Assembly: GCA_018296165.2 (NCBI GenBank)
Contig: JACKQL020000044.1
Span: 372,001 to 436,000, forward strand
DNA length: 64,000 nucleotides
Reading direction: 5' to 3'
Source: Termitomyces sp. T153
Taxonomy: Eukaryota > Basidiomycota > Agaricomycetes > Agaricales > Lyophyllaceae
Positions 22,664 through 34,008 of this stretch are shown piece after piece. The notes below the pieces were generated by a model. That model searched no databases, was not told the origin of the DNA, and worked only from the letters and a program-made list of their open reading frames with translations. A program made the translations under genes and the position numbers. How positions within the stretch are numbered: the stretch's first letter is position 1; every line of letters begins with the position of its first letter.

Positions 22664-23190
22664 TTACCATGTTATGAGAGTGCCGATTGGGAGGGTACAG
22701 GCTAGTGTGCCAAAGCGATCGGAGGAAGAGGAGGAGAAAGTGTGAGGGTGGGCCGTATGAGGGGATTGTGAGGGTGGTGACCAGGAGGTCCGAGGCTGCT
22801 TGTTCACTACACTTATCCTGATAGGGCTCCACCTGATTACAAAAGACTTAATACTATCGAGACACAGACCTCGATATCCCCAGAGGCCAAACTTGTCATG
22901 CTCTCCTTTCGTCGTGTCATCCGCGCTGTAAGCAACCCCAAAGTAATCGACCATATGAATCATATGGTATACACAACGAAGAAAGACAATGAATTGAGCC
23001 ATCTGAAGGACGCAGAGGATGAGGTCCAACATTTTTGTCCAGTACACCACTTGCGACAGCTGATGTTCTTGCCTCTGGTCAAAAATGATATTACTCTTTG
23101 TGTTGGGAAAAGGGATTGCAGAAGCATTGCAAATTTCAAGGAAGTGTATGGTATCATCAAGATCAAAGAGGTATGCACGCCGAATTCTAA
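22664..23190 (-). CDS. Unrecognised open frame, possible exon(s) of an unknown gene
   Basis: From a stop near 23190 the minus strand stays open to about 22664, roughly 175 codons. It begins RIRRAYLFDLDDTIHFLEIC, contains a hydrophobic part (LDLILCVLQMAQFIVFLRCV) and continues HMVDYFGVAYSADDTTKGEH. The DLDDT run resembles the nucleophile motif of HAD-type hydrolases, but nothing else of that fold is visible, so no function is proposed. There is no ATG before 23050, so an upstream exon would be needed. It lies in CpG-normal DNA. Confidence 0.25.
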
Positions 23191-24562
23191 TAGTTTGCTG
23201 CCTAGCTGAGTGTCTTTAGAAATGTTACGAGAAAGGGCCTGCTTTTTTATCGTGCAGCATAGGAATGACATGGACAGCTGTAGTGAACCCATGTTGTTTT
23301 ATGTAGATATAATCTTGCTTTGCGTCCAACGAATGCATGAAACGCAGGTATCGATCTCGACGATATCATCATCAGAGGGCTTCAGTGCATTCGCCAGACG
23401 ATCCAAAAGCACATCCTACGCAACCTCGACATAAGCTAATCCCTCTCACTCTCAGTTACATTCTTCAATACATTCAACACCTACTCTCTAATCCTCACAT
23501 CGCGATCTTCAAAAAATCAAAGGCAGTTTGAGTTTTGGGAGGATGGTATGCGTTGGTGTGTTTGAGCCCACTAACTGATATCTATGATGGCGTTGACTGC
23601 TTTTCTGACCCAGACGTTTTGGTATTGTGTTGCACCGCGACGGCCCTGCTCATCTCACGCGCACACACTGACACGCCGCGTAGCGCACGCCTGGGCTCGG
23701 ATGTGCAAGCTGGATAGAAGGACAGGGAGGAGGTGCGGGGTGCTGCGAGAGGGTATCACGGAATATGGAGAGGGGTGGTGGTATGATGGTTGGGTGGCTC
23801 AGTTAGTGAATGACGGACATCGTTATCAAAGAGTGATATAGAGCCGCTATCGTCGTTGACACCGCCAATTCCAGTGTGTCAACTTGACTTTTTGTTGGAG
23901 CTAGAGCCCCAAAACTAGTGGTGCCTGTGAAGGCGTGTGGTATAGCCAGATCGACGGCTGATGACAACCATGCGATTGACTGTGTTCACGACCATGCGGG
24001 TAGATGGTTATGTAACAGTTGTTGGTGTTGTGAGTCTCGTGAGAGGCGCAGAGGACGTGTGCAGTACTGTTGTGTGAATCAATTCAGGAAATGAAGGAAG
24101 GATAGATGGATTAGAAACACTCCACACATGCGGCGAGCCGGACGTCGGGTGATGTGAGATTGAGGGATAGAAATCAATGGGGAAGCTGGATTTAGTATGA
24201 GATTTACATGTACTTGGAAAAAGGAAAGAGATTGTGTTTTCAGTCTGCGCTAGGTCTTGCAATTGCAAGAGAAGAAGCCACTTGGCAAGAGCAGCGAGCA
24301 CCCCGAGTGCCGCTTATTGTAGCTATTCACAAAACAAATTAACAAAATATTTTTCAAACGGCAGCTTCACGGTCCTTCGATCCAACCATTTTAACGAGCT
24401 GACGCTCCATCTATTCCCCGAGTCGTAGACCTACCGGATTCTTCTCTACCATCTATCTCGACACGCAGAATTCGAAGTGATGGCTACCAAAACCAAACCC
24501 GTAGTTTGGTCGTGTGAAACTGATCCATCAGAATTACGATCATCTTTCTTTTTTTAGCTACG
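23191..24562. other. Host-type DNA without a recognised gene
   Basis: CpG-normal sequence upstream of the hydrolase. Only short frames without motifs are present. It presumably holds the hydrolase promoter. Confidence 0.4.
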
Positions 24563-25629
24563 ATGCCTACACCTCCTTCGCTTCTCGTCGTGGCGTCTAT
24601 TCTTACTGGGGTTCCGGCTGCTCTGTGGGCGTACAAGGTGACTGGCTGTTCAGCTGGTACATACAACCAAGTGATGTCTGTCTAGTGTGCGATGATGGTT
24701 TTGTTTCAATGAAAGATCATCTACATGGGTCTGTCTCGGCCCTTCCTACCCTAACTCAACGACAAACGTTCTGCAGGCTATGGCTCACTCGGTGCACGCA
24801 CGGACCGACTCGCTGACAATCGTCCTACCGCCTTCCATGTTCCTAACTCTGCATACCCGCCTCCATCTCTGCCCTCCAAGTCGGCCCGTCTGCACCCAAC
24901 CTCGTGATCTTGTACCTTCAAGGCAACACTGGCACTCTGCACCGCATTCCTGTCTTCCACTCTCTCCTCTCTGCCTCTCCACCCAACGCATCCATCCTTG
25001 CACCCGCTCCACGCTCTTACTGTTCCTCTCCAGGCCGCCCAACCCAGCCCGGAATCCTTGCAGACTACACTGCCGCCCTCACCCACACACTCCACCGTTT
25101 CCCCAACGCCCGTGTTGTATTATACGGCCACTCTCTCGGCGGCGCAGTCGCTCTCTGTCTCCTCGCCCAACCAAATCTTTCCAGTCTTCTCGGAAAAGAC
25201 GCAGACAGACTCAGCGGTGTCATCCTCGAGAACCCATTTACGTCCGTACCGGCTATGATAAAGGCGCTGTACCCACAGAAGTGGCTGCCGTATCGGTATT
25301 TTACGCCGTTTGTGTGGGATCGGTGGGATGCGTTGGGTGCGGTTGAGAAGGTGGATGGTGAGACGAGTCTTTTGAGGAGACTTTGTGGGCGGATGCTGGT
25401 TCTTACGAGTGAGCGTGATGAGGTTGTACCAAAAGAGATGGGCCCTGCGATCGTGAGGGTGGTTAGTGACAACAGTTGTGGCAATGGAGAGGGGGAGTCG
25501 CTTCGGACAAGGCTTGTTGTTATTCGGGGTGCGTTACATGAGGATGGGTGGACGCGCAAGGGCTGGGAAGATGTAGTAGGCGTGTATTTGCGTGGTATCG
25601 TGGACGAGACGAAGACTATAGATGGCTGA
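24563..25629 (+). pseudogene. BEM46-like alpha/beta hydrolase, damaged
   Basis: Exon 1 (24563-24637) gives MPTPPSLLVVASILTGVPAA followed by LWAYK, a signal-anchor-like N-terminus. A 48-nt intron leads to exon 2 (24686-24728), CAMMVLFQ-stop-KIIYMG, and another to exon 3 at 24777. The body reads VILYLQGNTGTLHRIPVF, VVLYGHSLGGAVALCLL (nucleophile Ser in GHSLGG), LSGVILENPFTSVPAMI, VLTSERDEVVP (acid) and VVIRGALHEDGW (His), ending at a TGA at 25627-25629. This is the membrane-anchored BEM46/ABHD13-type serine hydrolase layout with a complete triad. Two defects: TGA at 24710-24712, where relatives have FQ-x-KIIYM (a CGA to TGA change would explain it), and a frame break near 24860-24900. The region 24904-25629 remains open for 241 codons and could still be translated from an internal start. 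Confidence 0.75.
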
Positions 25630-26744
25630 GGCGTCTCTCAGCACCGTCAACATCACAACTCTTGTGCTTCTCGCCGATCGACGCAAGCCGATGTCTGGTT
25701 TCGGAGCACACGGCCACAAGGACGACGTAAGATCATCTGAACATGGCGGTGTTCAACTGGGCACTAAATCTACTACTTGGGCCCTCGATGTTCAAACCTA
25801 CCTAGCTACTCATCTAACTCTGTTCTACGAGTCATCAACGGGCAGGATGCTTTTCTTGTTTAGGACGAGATGGGATTGCGGATCTCCACCACATTCAATC
25901 GTGTTTTTACTTTGGCTCGTTCCTCGCTGTTTCTTGATCAATTGGTTATAGATAACCATCTCGATATCTCACCAAATCTTCGCACGGAAGAAGATATAAA
26001 TTGCCCGTGCAAGTACAAGTACAGGGTCGATTCACCACTGGAGAGAAGCCATGCTGGGGAATAGGAAAGGTCGATTTCCAGGGTTTGCAGGAGTCGAGAT
26101 GAGACGTAATGTCAGAACCAGTAACATGGTTATGCCGCAAGGTCCTTGAGAACGAACGTACCTTGGAGGGCCTGACCATCAATTTCCTTCAGCACATAAA
26201 CAAAGACATCCTCGAACAGCATTTCGACCTCCAAGCCCGAGAAGTAAATTCACTTTCGGCTGTTGTGATTGTCTTCGGCACCCACATCGAGTGTTAATAT
26301 TGTATGGCTAGGAATACGGGAGTAGGGGGGTGGTTTCGATGTGCCCTTACGCTTGCATGAAGGGGAAATGAATGCATCCCGAGCAGCGATCGAAGTTCGA
26401 TGGACGGTAGGCATGACGGGTTGGTGAGAATGGAGTATATTCTTTGAAAAAAAAAATCGTTCAACTTTGTCTAATGCATCTGGAACAATCAAGGGAACCG
26501 CTATAAACGTAACAGCTGAGAAAAATACTCTATTGCAATGTAGCACGAGGAAGGATAAAATGTGCTCAAGTTGGATTCGAGAACGTACTGAATGAGATTG
26601 AAAGGGTGGAGGTACGAAACCTTATCTCATCGCTTTTTTAGAACAATATCTGATGCTTCTTGAGTTCTTTTAAGAACAAGGCACAGGATCCAGGATATTG
26701 ACACTGAGGTTTTTAAGCGATCCTAGATCCGGTGAGCTGAATCA
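25630..26744. other. Host-type DNA without a recognised gene
   Basis: Sequence downstream of the hydrolase with normal CpG. A short plus frame at 26109-26297 (LQHINKDILEQHFDLQAREV) shows no known motif. Confidence 0.35.
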
Positions 26745-29340
26745 ATGTCAAAGCACCAACAGACTTTGTTCCCACCCACAGCGACTTTTATGAGGCAGAG
26801 CCATGCGAGTCAGAGGAAACTTCAATCTCTGCTGAAATACTCTGGTCTGAATTTGCTCTTCGATCATACATCTGTTAAACTCATTGACAAATCCACCCAC
26901 ATGATTGTAGCACAAGGCCCACTCCTTTCCAATTGACACCTCTATGCCATCAACCTTGACTCAGCACTCACAGACCATTGTGTATTTGTGTCACAATCCA
27001 CTGTAAACTTGGAAACTTGGCACTGCCATCTTGGGCATGCCAACTACCAAATTATCATGGATATGGCTAAAGCTGGCTTGATTCCAGGTATGCCTTCTAC
27101 CTTTATCTTCAAGCCTCCTAGGTGTGCAGACCCAAAATACTGCCCCTAAGGTATGGGAAGAGGGGTGGAGAGTGACACAGAAGGTAGAGATTGTCTGGGT
27201 AGAGCTTACTGGACCACAGGCTGTTGTATCTCACAATGGATTCTTTTATATTATGAATCTTGTGGATGACCATACAAGTGAACATTGATCAATTCATTAA
27301 CACATCTGAAAGCCTGGCAGATTGCAAGAGAGTGAAATTCAAGGCAAACTCAGTGTCTACAGGACAGGACATAGTGGGGAGCTGGAAGAATGGCTTCTGT
27401 CCCAAGGATCTGAACATCAATTTGGAGCAGTGCATACATCAGAATACATCAGGTGGGTTGAACAAATGCATAGAACAACCATGAGAAAAGCAAGGGCAAT
27501 GTGAACAGCAGCAGGATGCCCACCAAATTTGTGGGACAAATTCTATCTTACTGCCTCACACTTACACAAGAGGACTCTTACAAGATCCCTGGAAGGAGTC
27601 ACTGCATGAAGCCTGGACTGGCCAATAACCTGACTACTCACATATGTGTGAGATTGGTTGCAAGGCATTTGTGCTGATCTTAGTATCCCACAATCCAAAA
27701 ATCTATGCATGCTCAATTGAATGGATTCTCATTGGGTATGGACAAAATTCAAAAGCCTACAGATGTTATGAGCACAAGACTGGCAAGATTGACAAGACCT
27801 ATCACATCAAGTTTTGCAAAAGCCATGATGGAGACCCACATCCCCTTATGCCTATCTCCAATGTTATTACTCAGGAGGAGGGTGCAGCCTTTGAGCTAGC
27901 CAATCAGCAACCCAAGTAACCAGTAATTTATGATGACGAAGACCCCACCCCTACAGCAAGAATTCCAGTATGTCTACCAGAGCCAGCAATTGAAATACAT
28001 CCTTCCTTATGCAGATTGACTTGTATTCTGATCCCAACAGCCTGAGCTGATCCAGAAAATGTGATGCCATCATGAGTAGAAAAGGTGATGCAAGAATTGA
28101 TCAAAGCAGGGGAATGCATGCAGCTCAAGCAGAACACAAGTGTATTGAATAGAACAATGTGTTGAATAATCTGGATAGATGTTGGTGTGGGGACTGTATA
28201 GCATGAAGCAGGTGGAAAGAATCTGGAACAGGACTGTGAATGACAATATGGCATCATGGGGTTTCAAACAATTGGCATGCAAATCCTGCATTTACCACTG
28301 CATTACTGATCTGGGCACTACTACTTGCAGCTTTATATGGTCAATGACTTCCTCTCAATCACAAGTTGCGAAGCAGAGAATGACCAATTCAAAGAACAGA
28401 TGAGACAAGTCTGGACTATTTCAGACCTTGGATTGCCCCAATTCATTGTCAGTATCTCAATTGAATGGGTCCAATCTAATTACACTGTGAAATTATCACA
28501 AATGGCTCTCATCAACAAGATCATTTCTCAGTTTGGTCAGAAAGATGCAATGCCTTTGTCACTGCCCATGGACACTAACTCACAGTTACAAAGAGTGGAT
28601 TGTAAAACTTTATCTAATGAAGAGCAACAAATTCTGGAGTGAACACCCTACTGCCAACTTATCAACTGTCTACTCTACCTTGCCAGATCTACATGCTCCA
28701 ACATTGCTTTTGGAGTCCAACAACTCATCCAGTATCTTGACTTACATGCAACACCTCATTGGAATGTGGCTATATGCCTGGTGCATTATTTAAAAGGAAC
28801 TTGAGACCTTCAATTACATCTTGGGGGACAAGGTTAAGACACAATGCTTACTAGCTACACAGACTTAGATGGGGCTAGCTGTTTAGACACTGCATGGAGT
28901 GTAGGTGGATCTACTTGAAACCTCAGAACTGGGGCAATCTCATGGGCCATAAGGAAGCAAAGTACTGTAACAGTGTCATCTTGAAAAGCTGAGTATATTG
29001 CAGCATTCAAAAGCACCCAAGAATGCAGCTGGCTTTAGGCACTGTTAAGGAACATTGGTCTTGATTTCATGTCCCAACCCATGAAAATATTCTGTGATGA
29101 CAATGCTGTAATTGCACTATTGGAAGACCCTCTTTTACATGCTTGAGTCAAGCATGTAGATAGAAAGTACCATTTCCCTTGAGAATGAGTACAGTCTGGT
29201 GAAATTCTCTATGGCAAGTCCCTTCCAAAGAAAATATTTCCAATATCTTAACTAAAGCCCTGCCTGCCCCACCTTCAAATACCTTTGCCCCTGCCTTGGC
29301 CTTTGATGAAAACAAAACCACAATTTCATGCAAGGAGGAG
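26745..29340 (+). pseudogene. Ty1/Copia element pol, degraded
   Basis: In order: protease-to-GAG-pre-integrase linker (QSLLKYSGLNLLFDHTSVKL); GAG-pre-integrase domain WHCHLGHANYQIIMDMAKAG (about 27015-27080); scattered integrase pieces (about 27190-27900). Then RT (WGLYSMKQVERIWNRTVNDN, about 28185-28245; QVWTISDLGLPQFIVSISIE, about 28407-28465; KIISQFGQKDAMPLSLPMDT) and RNase H (a KHVDRKYHF-like motif near 29150, NISNILTKALPAP near 29235-29275). These are the standard Copia domains in Copia order, integrase before RT. Stops and frame shifts are everywhere, and the 5' LTR and gag are not seen. Confidence 0.88.
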
Positions 29341-29663
29341 TGCATTTGTGGTGAAGAGTATTGGACTTAAATGACATCATCACAGATGCACACATGCAGG
29401 GGCACCATTACATTGTACTGGCCACACATTATCTCTCTGTTTATCTGTGAACAATGGCTCATTGTTTGCAACCATAGATATATTTGACCCATTGTAGACA
29501 GCACCCTCAGTCACTTACATCAGACTGAGGGTAGTTACTTATGATTTGTTACACCCTACATATTCACTGACTGTAGAATGACACTTATAATTGTTCTATA
29601 GGTACAGTCTTACCAGTCACATACATCAGACTGAGGAATAACACTTATCATTGTTCTATAGGT
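29341..29663 (+). repeat. Putative Copia 3' LTR with tandem repeats
   Basis: Directly after the purine-rich end of the pol relic (CAAGGAGGAG) comes TGTGGTGAAGAGTATTGG, a likely LTR start at about 29347. The right part holds two 23-base copies of ACACTTAT(A/C)ATTGTTCTATAGGT exactly 60 bp apart (29581 and 29641), and two copies of CAGTCACWTACATCAGACTG at 29508 and 29614. The right end of the LTR is not defined. Confidence 0.5.
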
Positions 29664-30340
29664 GTGAACTTTGGGTCTAGACTTCTAACAGGCTTTGTCA
29701 AAGGTCCTACAAAATCAATTCCAATAAATTTCCTGGGGCTCAAGGGTACATCTAGTAGGTTCAATAATCCATGAGGTTTCTGGTTATTGGATTTTGAATT
29801 TAGGCAGGTAATGCATGACTCACAATATGACTGTATATTGTGGGCCATTATTTTCCGCCATACAATATTCCTGAGGTATTCATACATATTATGAGCTTCT
29901 AGGTAGTGAACATCTCCAACAATAACTTCTATAATGCTGCATCATCTAATAAGTCCATGTGGTATGCACAGTAGTTTCTTCTTACCTTCTTCAAGGCTTC
30001 AAGGTACATGACTTCTCTAATTTCATCAATTTCAAAGCTCTTGTGAGCTCCAGGGTTTTCAACAATCTTTTCTAGTATTGTGTTGTACTTACACTTGTGC
30101 CTAACCACATCCAAAGAATTCTATTCCTGACAACATTAGAGTTATGTCTCCAGTTACTGACATGTCATGATTTAATTGTATGTCAGGTTCAGCTGATTTG
30201 GCTAAGTTAAGCATGTCAGGTCCAAGTTCAACTAAGTTAGGTGCCTTATAACTCTGTGTTTGCTCACCATTCCCTCCTCCATCCCTTAATCTCAACAGGG
30301 GAGTTTGGTGACTATCCAAGCAGAATGCCTCACTCCTCAT
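29664..30340 (-). pseudogene. Gypsy lineage III: integrase N-terminal fragment
   Basis: The minus frame 29887-29648 reads YLRNIVWRKIMAHNIQSYCE, then SCITCLNSKSNNQKPHGLLN (finger CxxC), then IGIDFVGPLTKPV where the first catalytic aspartate stands. Further right, 30114-29929 gives KCKYNTILEKIVENPGAHKS, an upstream spacer of the same lineage. It is a third type of Gypsy integrase, unlike E1-E3 and lineage II. Only this fragment is present. Confidence 0.75.
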
Positions 30341-30482
30341 TCATGGCCTGATGCCTGCCCTCTGTTGTGCTAGCAGATACCTTGCTTGATGCAGACCATG
30401 TCATGCTCTAAGTCAGAAAATTGACTTCCATATCATTTTTAACAAGTTCAGCACTTCCATTGCATTCTCTCTTGGTTCTAGT

Positions 30483-31470
30483 TAGTATAAGTGAGGTGGT
30501 CCTCAAGGTACAATTTTATCCCCCACAAACCCATCATATTCCATATATTCAGACTTTGAGCACACAATGTGCAACCCTCTTCCACAATTGATGCACACCA
30601 TGAGGAGGTGTTTCACATTGCTTAAGCTGCTCCTTGAGGTACTCCCAGAGGTGTTCAATAGGGTCAAGATCAGGGAATTGGGCTGGCCACCAAAGGACAT
30701 CAAAGTTGTTGTCTTCAAACCACTTGTTAGCCCTCTTGGAGTTGTGTTTGGGGTCATTGTCCTTGTAAGGGTGACCTCTGGAGGCTGTTGCTCAATCACA
30801 CAACTGGAAGAGGGAGATCCAAAGTTTATTCAATATCTACAAAAAGTTCTAGAGTTCTAGCTACTTACTTGGCAGAGGGAGATCCAAAGAGAACAAGTCT
30901 AAGGATCTCCAATACCAGGGTTCTGAAAATTTACTCAAGAGCTTCTGAAAGAAATACCCAACAAGAACCAAATCTGGAGTCTGATCAAAAAGCAGAAATC
31001 CATTGTAAATGGCCTTGATCTTCAGACTTTCAGCACATTACCACATACAAATGTGACCAAAAGATAGCCCTTAGTTGAAGGACCTGTGGTCCAAAGATGT
31101 GAGGCCTACAATGAGTAGTAGGCCTGGAATGCAGGAAACAATCCAGGGGTCTGGTGAGAGGCCATGTAGAAGGGGCAACACTTGTCAGAATTATGGACAG
31201 AGAACTGGTGCAGCCTGAGGGCTAGAACTGGGACCAGCAGATAGGGAAAGCAAAGGAGAATGAAGAAAAACCATAACGAGGGAGAACAGGACAGAGGGGG
31301 AATGGGATATTCCCTGACAGTCCTGTTGAAAGTAGTAGGCACCCTCCTCCATCTCCAACTTGTTGATACGATGTTGTCACACCATTGGGAACATAAACAC
31401 CAGAAGTCAAAACAAACATTTATTAAGGCTGAAAACTGTAAGCCTCCTGGTAAAACAAGTCCCAGCAACA
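30483..31470 (-). pseudogene. Tc1/mariner transposase, split by a solo LTR
   Basis: Read leftwards on the minus strand, EGAYYFQQ up to about 31340 is followed, after the 556-bp insert, by DNDPKHNSKRANKWFEDNNF, then WPAQFPDLDPIEHLWEYLKE (about 30690-30640). QQDNDPKH and WPAQSPDLNPIEHLW are signature blocks of Tc1-family DDE transposases: the D of QDND and the last acidic residue of the PDLDP-x-EH region. Deleting the LTR and one GTCCT copy rejoins the frame exactly at FQQ-D-NDPKH. The N-terminal half (helix-turn-helix) and terminal inverted repeats were not recognised. Confidence 0.85.
30764..31319 (-). repeat. Solo LTR (family B) with target duplication GTCCT
   Basis: The minus strand starts TGTCAGGGAATATCCC at 31319 and ends CCAGAGGTCACCCTTACA at 30764; length 556 bp. 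Bases 30759-30763 and 31320-31324 are both GTCCT. It carries the TTAGACTTGTTCTCTTTGG segment of the self-priming families. It lies inside a Tc1 transposase reading frame. Confidence 0.9.
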
Positions 31471-31674
31471 TTATCCCTTTAAATACACCAGAAGAAATAC
31501 AGAACAGGATAGGACAAGGATTATACTAGACTATACACTCAATAATAGTCCAATCACTGGAATGGGAGGGGAAGCATGGGATTGGCAAAAGCACCTGAGT
31601 GGCATCAATTCTGGCAAGATCTAGATCTGATCTAAGAATAACCAGATTGGAATGTTGACTGAAAGGAGGTAAAG

Positions 31675-31960
31675 AGGGAATGAATGAGAAAGAATGGAAT
31701 GAAAGGAAGGGAAAGGAAGATGAATAGAAGAATATGAAATGAATGGAATGAAGGGAAGGGAAAAGAAGATGAATGGAAGAACCTGAATGGAAAAGAACCT
31801 GAAAGGGGAAGAATATGAAATGAATAAAGGAAGATGAATGGAATGAATGGGAGGGGACAGATGAATGAAAGAACCTGAATGGGGAAGAACCTGAATGGAG
31901 AAGCATATGAATGGAAGAAATACAAAGGAGGGAGAGATAAATGGGGCAAATGGAAGCTAA
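31675..31960 (+). repeat. Purine-rich minisatellite (GAATGGAA/GAAGAACCTGAATG type)
   Basis: The plus strand is almost entirely purines and T for about 285 bases, with irregular units such as GGAATGAA, GATGAATGGAAGAACC and GAAGAATATGAAATGAA. A 209-codon minus frame rich in Phe, His and Ser across it is an artefact of this composition. Confidence 0.75.
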
Positions 31961-32117
31961 TAATGCAAAGGAGGAATGATAGAACCAGGAACTGGTCTGT
32001 GGCACTGAAACAGGCATGCCAAAAGGGGGAATTAGAATAACAGTTATGAATAAGGGGCTAGAAAGTATGGAACCAAAAGTCACATGTAGGGGGTGGTCTG
32101 TGCACTGTAGAAAGAGG

Positions 32118-32125
32118 TATAAATA
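32118..32125 (+). promoter_or_regulatory. TATA box in LTR-like block
   Basis: TATAAATA within the 31560-32460 block. It could be the old LTR promoter of an unidentified element. Confidence 0.35.
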
Positions 32126-32462
32126 GCCCAAGTAGAGTAGCAAATAGACAGGCAATTGATAGGCAAAGGCTCAGTGGTTCCCAGGGAGTGAATCACTTAA
32201 GCTGGAGTTTGTTGAGACTCCTCTGCATTCAGAATAGAAATATTTTGGAAGTAAACCCCTTTAACTTCAAGCATTTATCAAGACATCAGTGTGGAATTGG
32301 AGTAGACTGCCTAAGTCTTCAAGAAAGCCCCAGAACTATCAGTATTACTCTAATCCAGTACTATATTGTCAAAGCTCTCTTTTGCTCCATCATCCAAACT
32401 TTTGCAGTACTGCTCTGCATTCATGATTCCTACCACCTCTGCCAGCTTTCCTACCCCATTCC

Positions 32463-32808
32463 TGTCAGGGGATGTCCCATTTCCCCTCTGTCCTATTCCT
32501 CTTTATAGTTTTTCTTTATTCTCCTTTGCTTTCCCTGTCTGCTGTTTTCAGTTACAGCCCTCAGGCTGTGCTAGTTCTCTGTCTGTAACTCAGAGAAGTA
32601 CTGCCCTTCCACACAGCCTCTTACCAGACCCCCAGATTGTTTCCTTTATTTTGAGACAAATGCTCATCATAGGCCTCCCACCTTTGGCCCACAAGTACAT
32701 TCAACCAAGAGCTATCTTTTGGTTATATTTGTATATGGTCAAGTTTCAGGGGTCTGGAGATCAAGGCCATTTACAATGGATTTCTGCTTTGTTATTGGAC
32801 TCTGGATG
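32463..32808 (+). repeat. LTR family B fragment
   Basis: It begins TGTCAGGGGATGTCCC at 32463 and follows the family B LTR of 30764-31319 (CCCTCAGGCTGTGCTAGTTC, ACCAGACCCCCAGATTG, ATCAAGGCCATTTACAATGG). It then stops and is replaced by a family D LTR piece. Confidence 0.75.
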
Positions 32809-32814
32809 TGACAT

Positions 32815-32937
32815 TTCTATTACAGGTCATGCAGCTTATGGTTCACACCTTATAAGTCAAAACCAGTCAATTAGTTTTGTCTACAAAGTATGAAGTAAGG
32901 TGCTGCCTTATATAATTACAATACAAGTAGTTAAAGG
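32815..32937 (+). repeat. LTR family D fragment
   Basis: GCTTATGGTTCACACCTTAT through GAAGTAAGGTGCTGCCTTAT matches the E5 LTRs (46999-47215 and 60662-60862). It is interrupted after about 120 bp by the family G LTR at 32938. Confidence 0.75.
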
Positions 32938-34008
32938 TGTCAGGTTCCACTGACCACAGGGGCTCAGCTACACTGGGTGAGTTCTTATTAGGCAGACACT
33001 ATGTGTGCTTATAACCTAGTGCTCTGGGATTGGTGCAGACTGTAGGTCCTTGTGAGGGAAAGCTGAGGGAAGTGGTTCAAGCAAGTCTGGAGTGGTCTGG
33101 AAAAGTCTAAGACCAACTATATTAAATGTTGGGCTTGGGCAGGTGTCAGGTACAAGTCTGTAAGCAAGTGTATGGGCTGCAGGGTAAGCAGAGGCTTTGT
33201 GAGTGATGGGAGTGGAGCCAGAGTTCAATGAGGGATCAATCAAGAGTGATGGGATCTGGAGCTGAGCATAGAGCAAGGTCCAGAGTTGTTGTAGGAATGT
33301 TTGAAGGGTTGTAGCATGTGTGTGGAGTTCATAAGGATGTCAGAGATGAAAGGAACTTGGGAATGATAGCAAAATAGAGATGGACAAGACAAGACAAAGT
33401 CGAGATGAGATGGAACTGAGAAAGAAAATAGATTTGAGACTAGAAATAGAAATTGAGACAAGACTGAGAAATGTAACAGAACAGAAACATAAAACACAGG
33501 AAACCAAGTAAAGTAGGTAATATCAAGACTAGAGTAACAGATGTTTCTCTATATCTTTATATATAACTACTGGACCTTCTCTGGGGGTCGAGGGCATGGC
33601 AGCAGGGCTCATCAGAGCCATGCAGGGTTGATAGGTGTCAGATCTGATTGGATGGTGGGGCATGGTAATACTCTGATAGGAACACAGTCAGTCCTATAGT
33701 CATTGGAGAACTCCAAAGGAGTCATGTGGGTCATGAGGGCAGTTGAGTGACATATGCCTGTGCCAAAAGAAGTGTTGGAGAGGCTTGGAAGTCTCATAGG
33801 CAAGAAGGGGAGCTGAGGAGGCCTACAGGAGATGTGCCAGGATTTGCCAGAAGGTCATCAGGGTTTGCTGAGGAAGCATTAGAGTTAGCCAAGACAGGTG
33901 CTGCAGATCAACAAAGGTTGGAGTGAGTTGGAAAAAGTATTGGGGGAGGCTCCAAGGAGATGGGGTGTCTTGGGGGAAGGTCTGGTGGTGTGGGAGTGGG
34001 TTATGACA
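32938..34008 (-). repeat. 3' LTR of E4 (family G)
   Basis: The plus-strand ends are TGTCAGG at 32938 and TTATGACA at 34008. On the minus strand the LTR starts TGTCATAACCC right after a purine tract ending GAAGGGGGGGTGA (34009-34021). This identifies it as the 3' LTR of the minus-strand element to its right. It is about 1.07 kb and matches the 38445-39598 copy over its length, but most CpG sites are mutated to TpG or CpA. Confidence 0.8.

Larger units (their letters stand above)
31560..32460 (+). other. Unassigned LTR-like block with TATA box
   Basis: This block holds the purine-rich minisatellite (31675-31960), TATAAATA at 32118-32125, and a downstream tail (GCTGGAGTTTGTTGAGACTC) that looks like an LTR R-U5 region. 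No TG...CA ends or target duplication were found. No gene is seen. Confidence 0.35.

Noticed and set aside
24780..25346. 188-codon plus frame and overlapping minus frames
   Set aside because: They overlap the alpha/beta hydrolase in other frames; only the hydrolase frame has family motifs.
31526..32155. 209-codon Phe/His/Ser-rich minus-strand frame
   Set aside because: It comes from the purine-rich minisatellite; composition explains it.
31560..32460. Calling a complete LTR here
   Set aside because: A TATA box and an LTR-like tail are present, but no matching TG...CA ends or duplication could be found.
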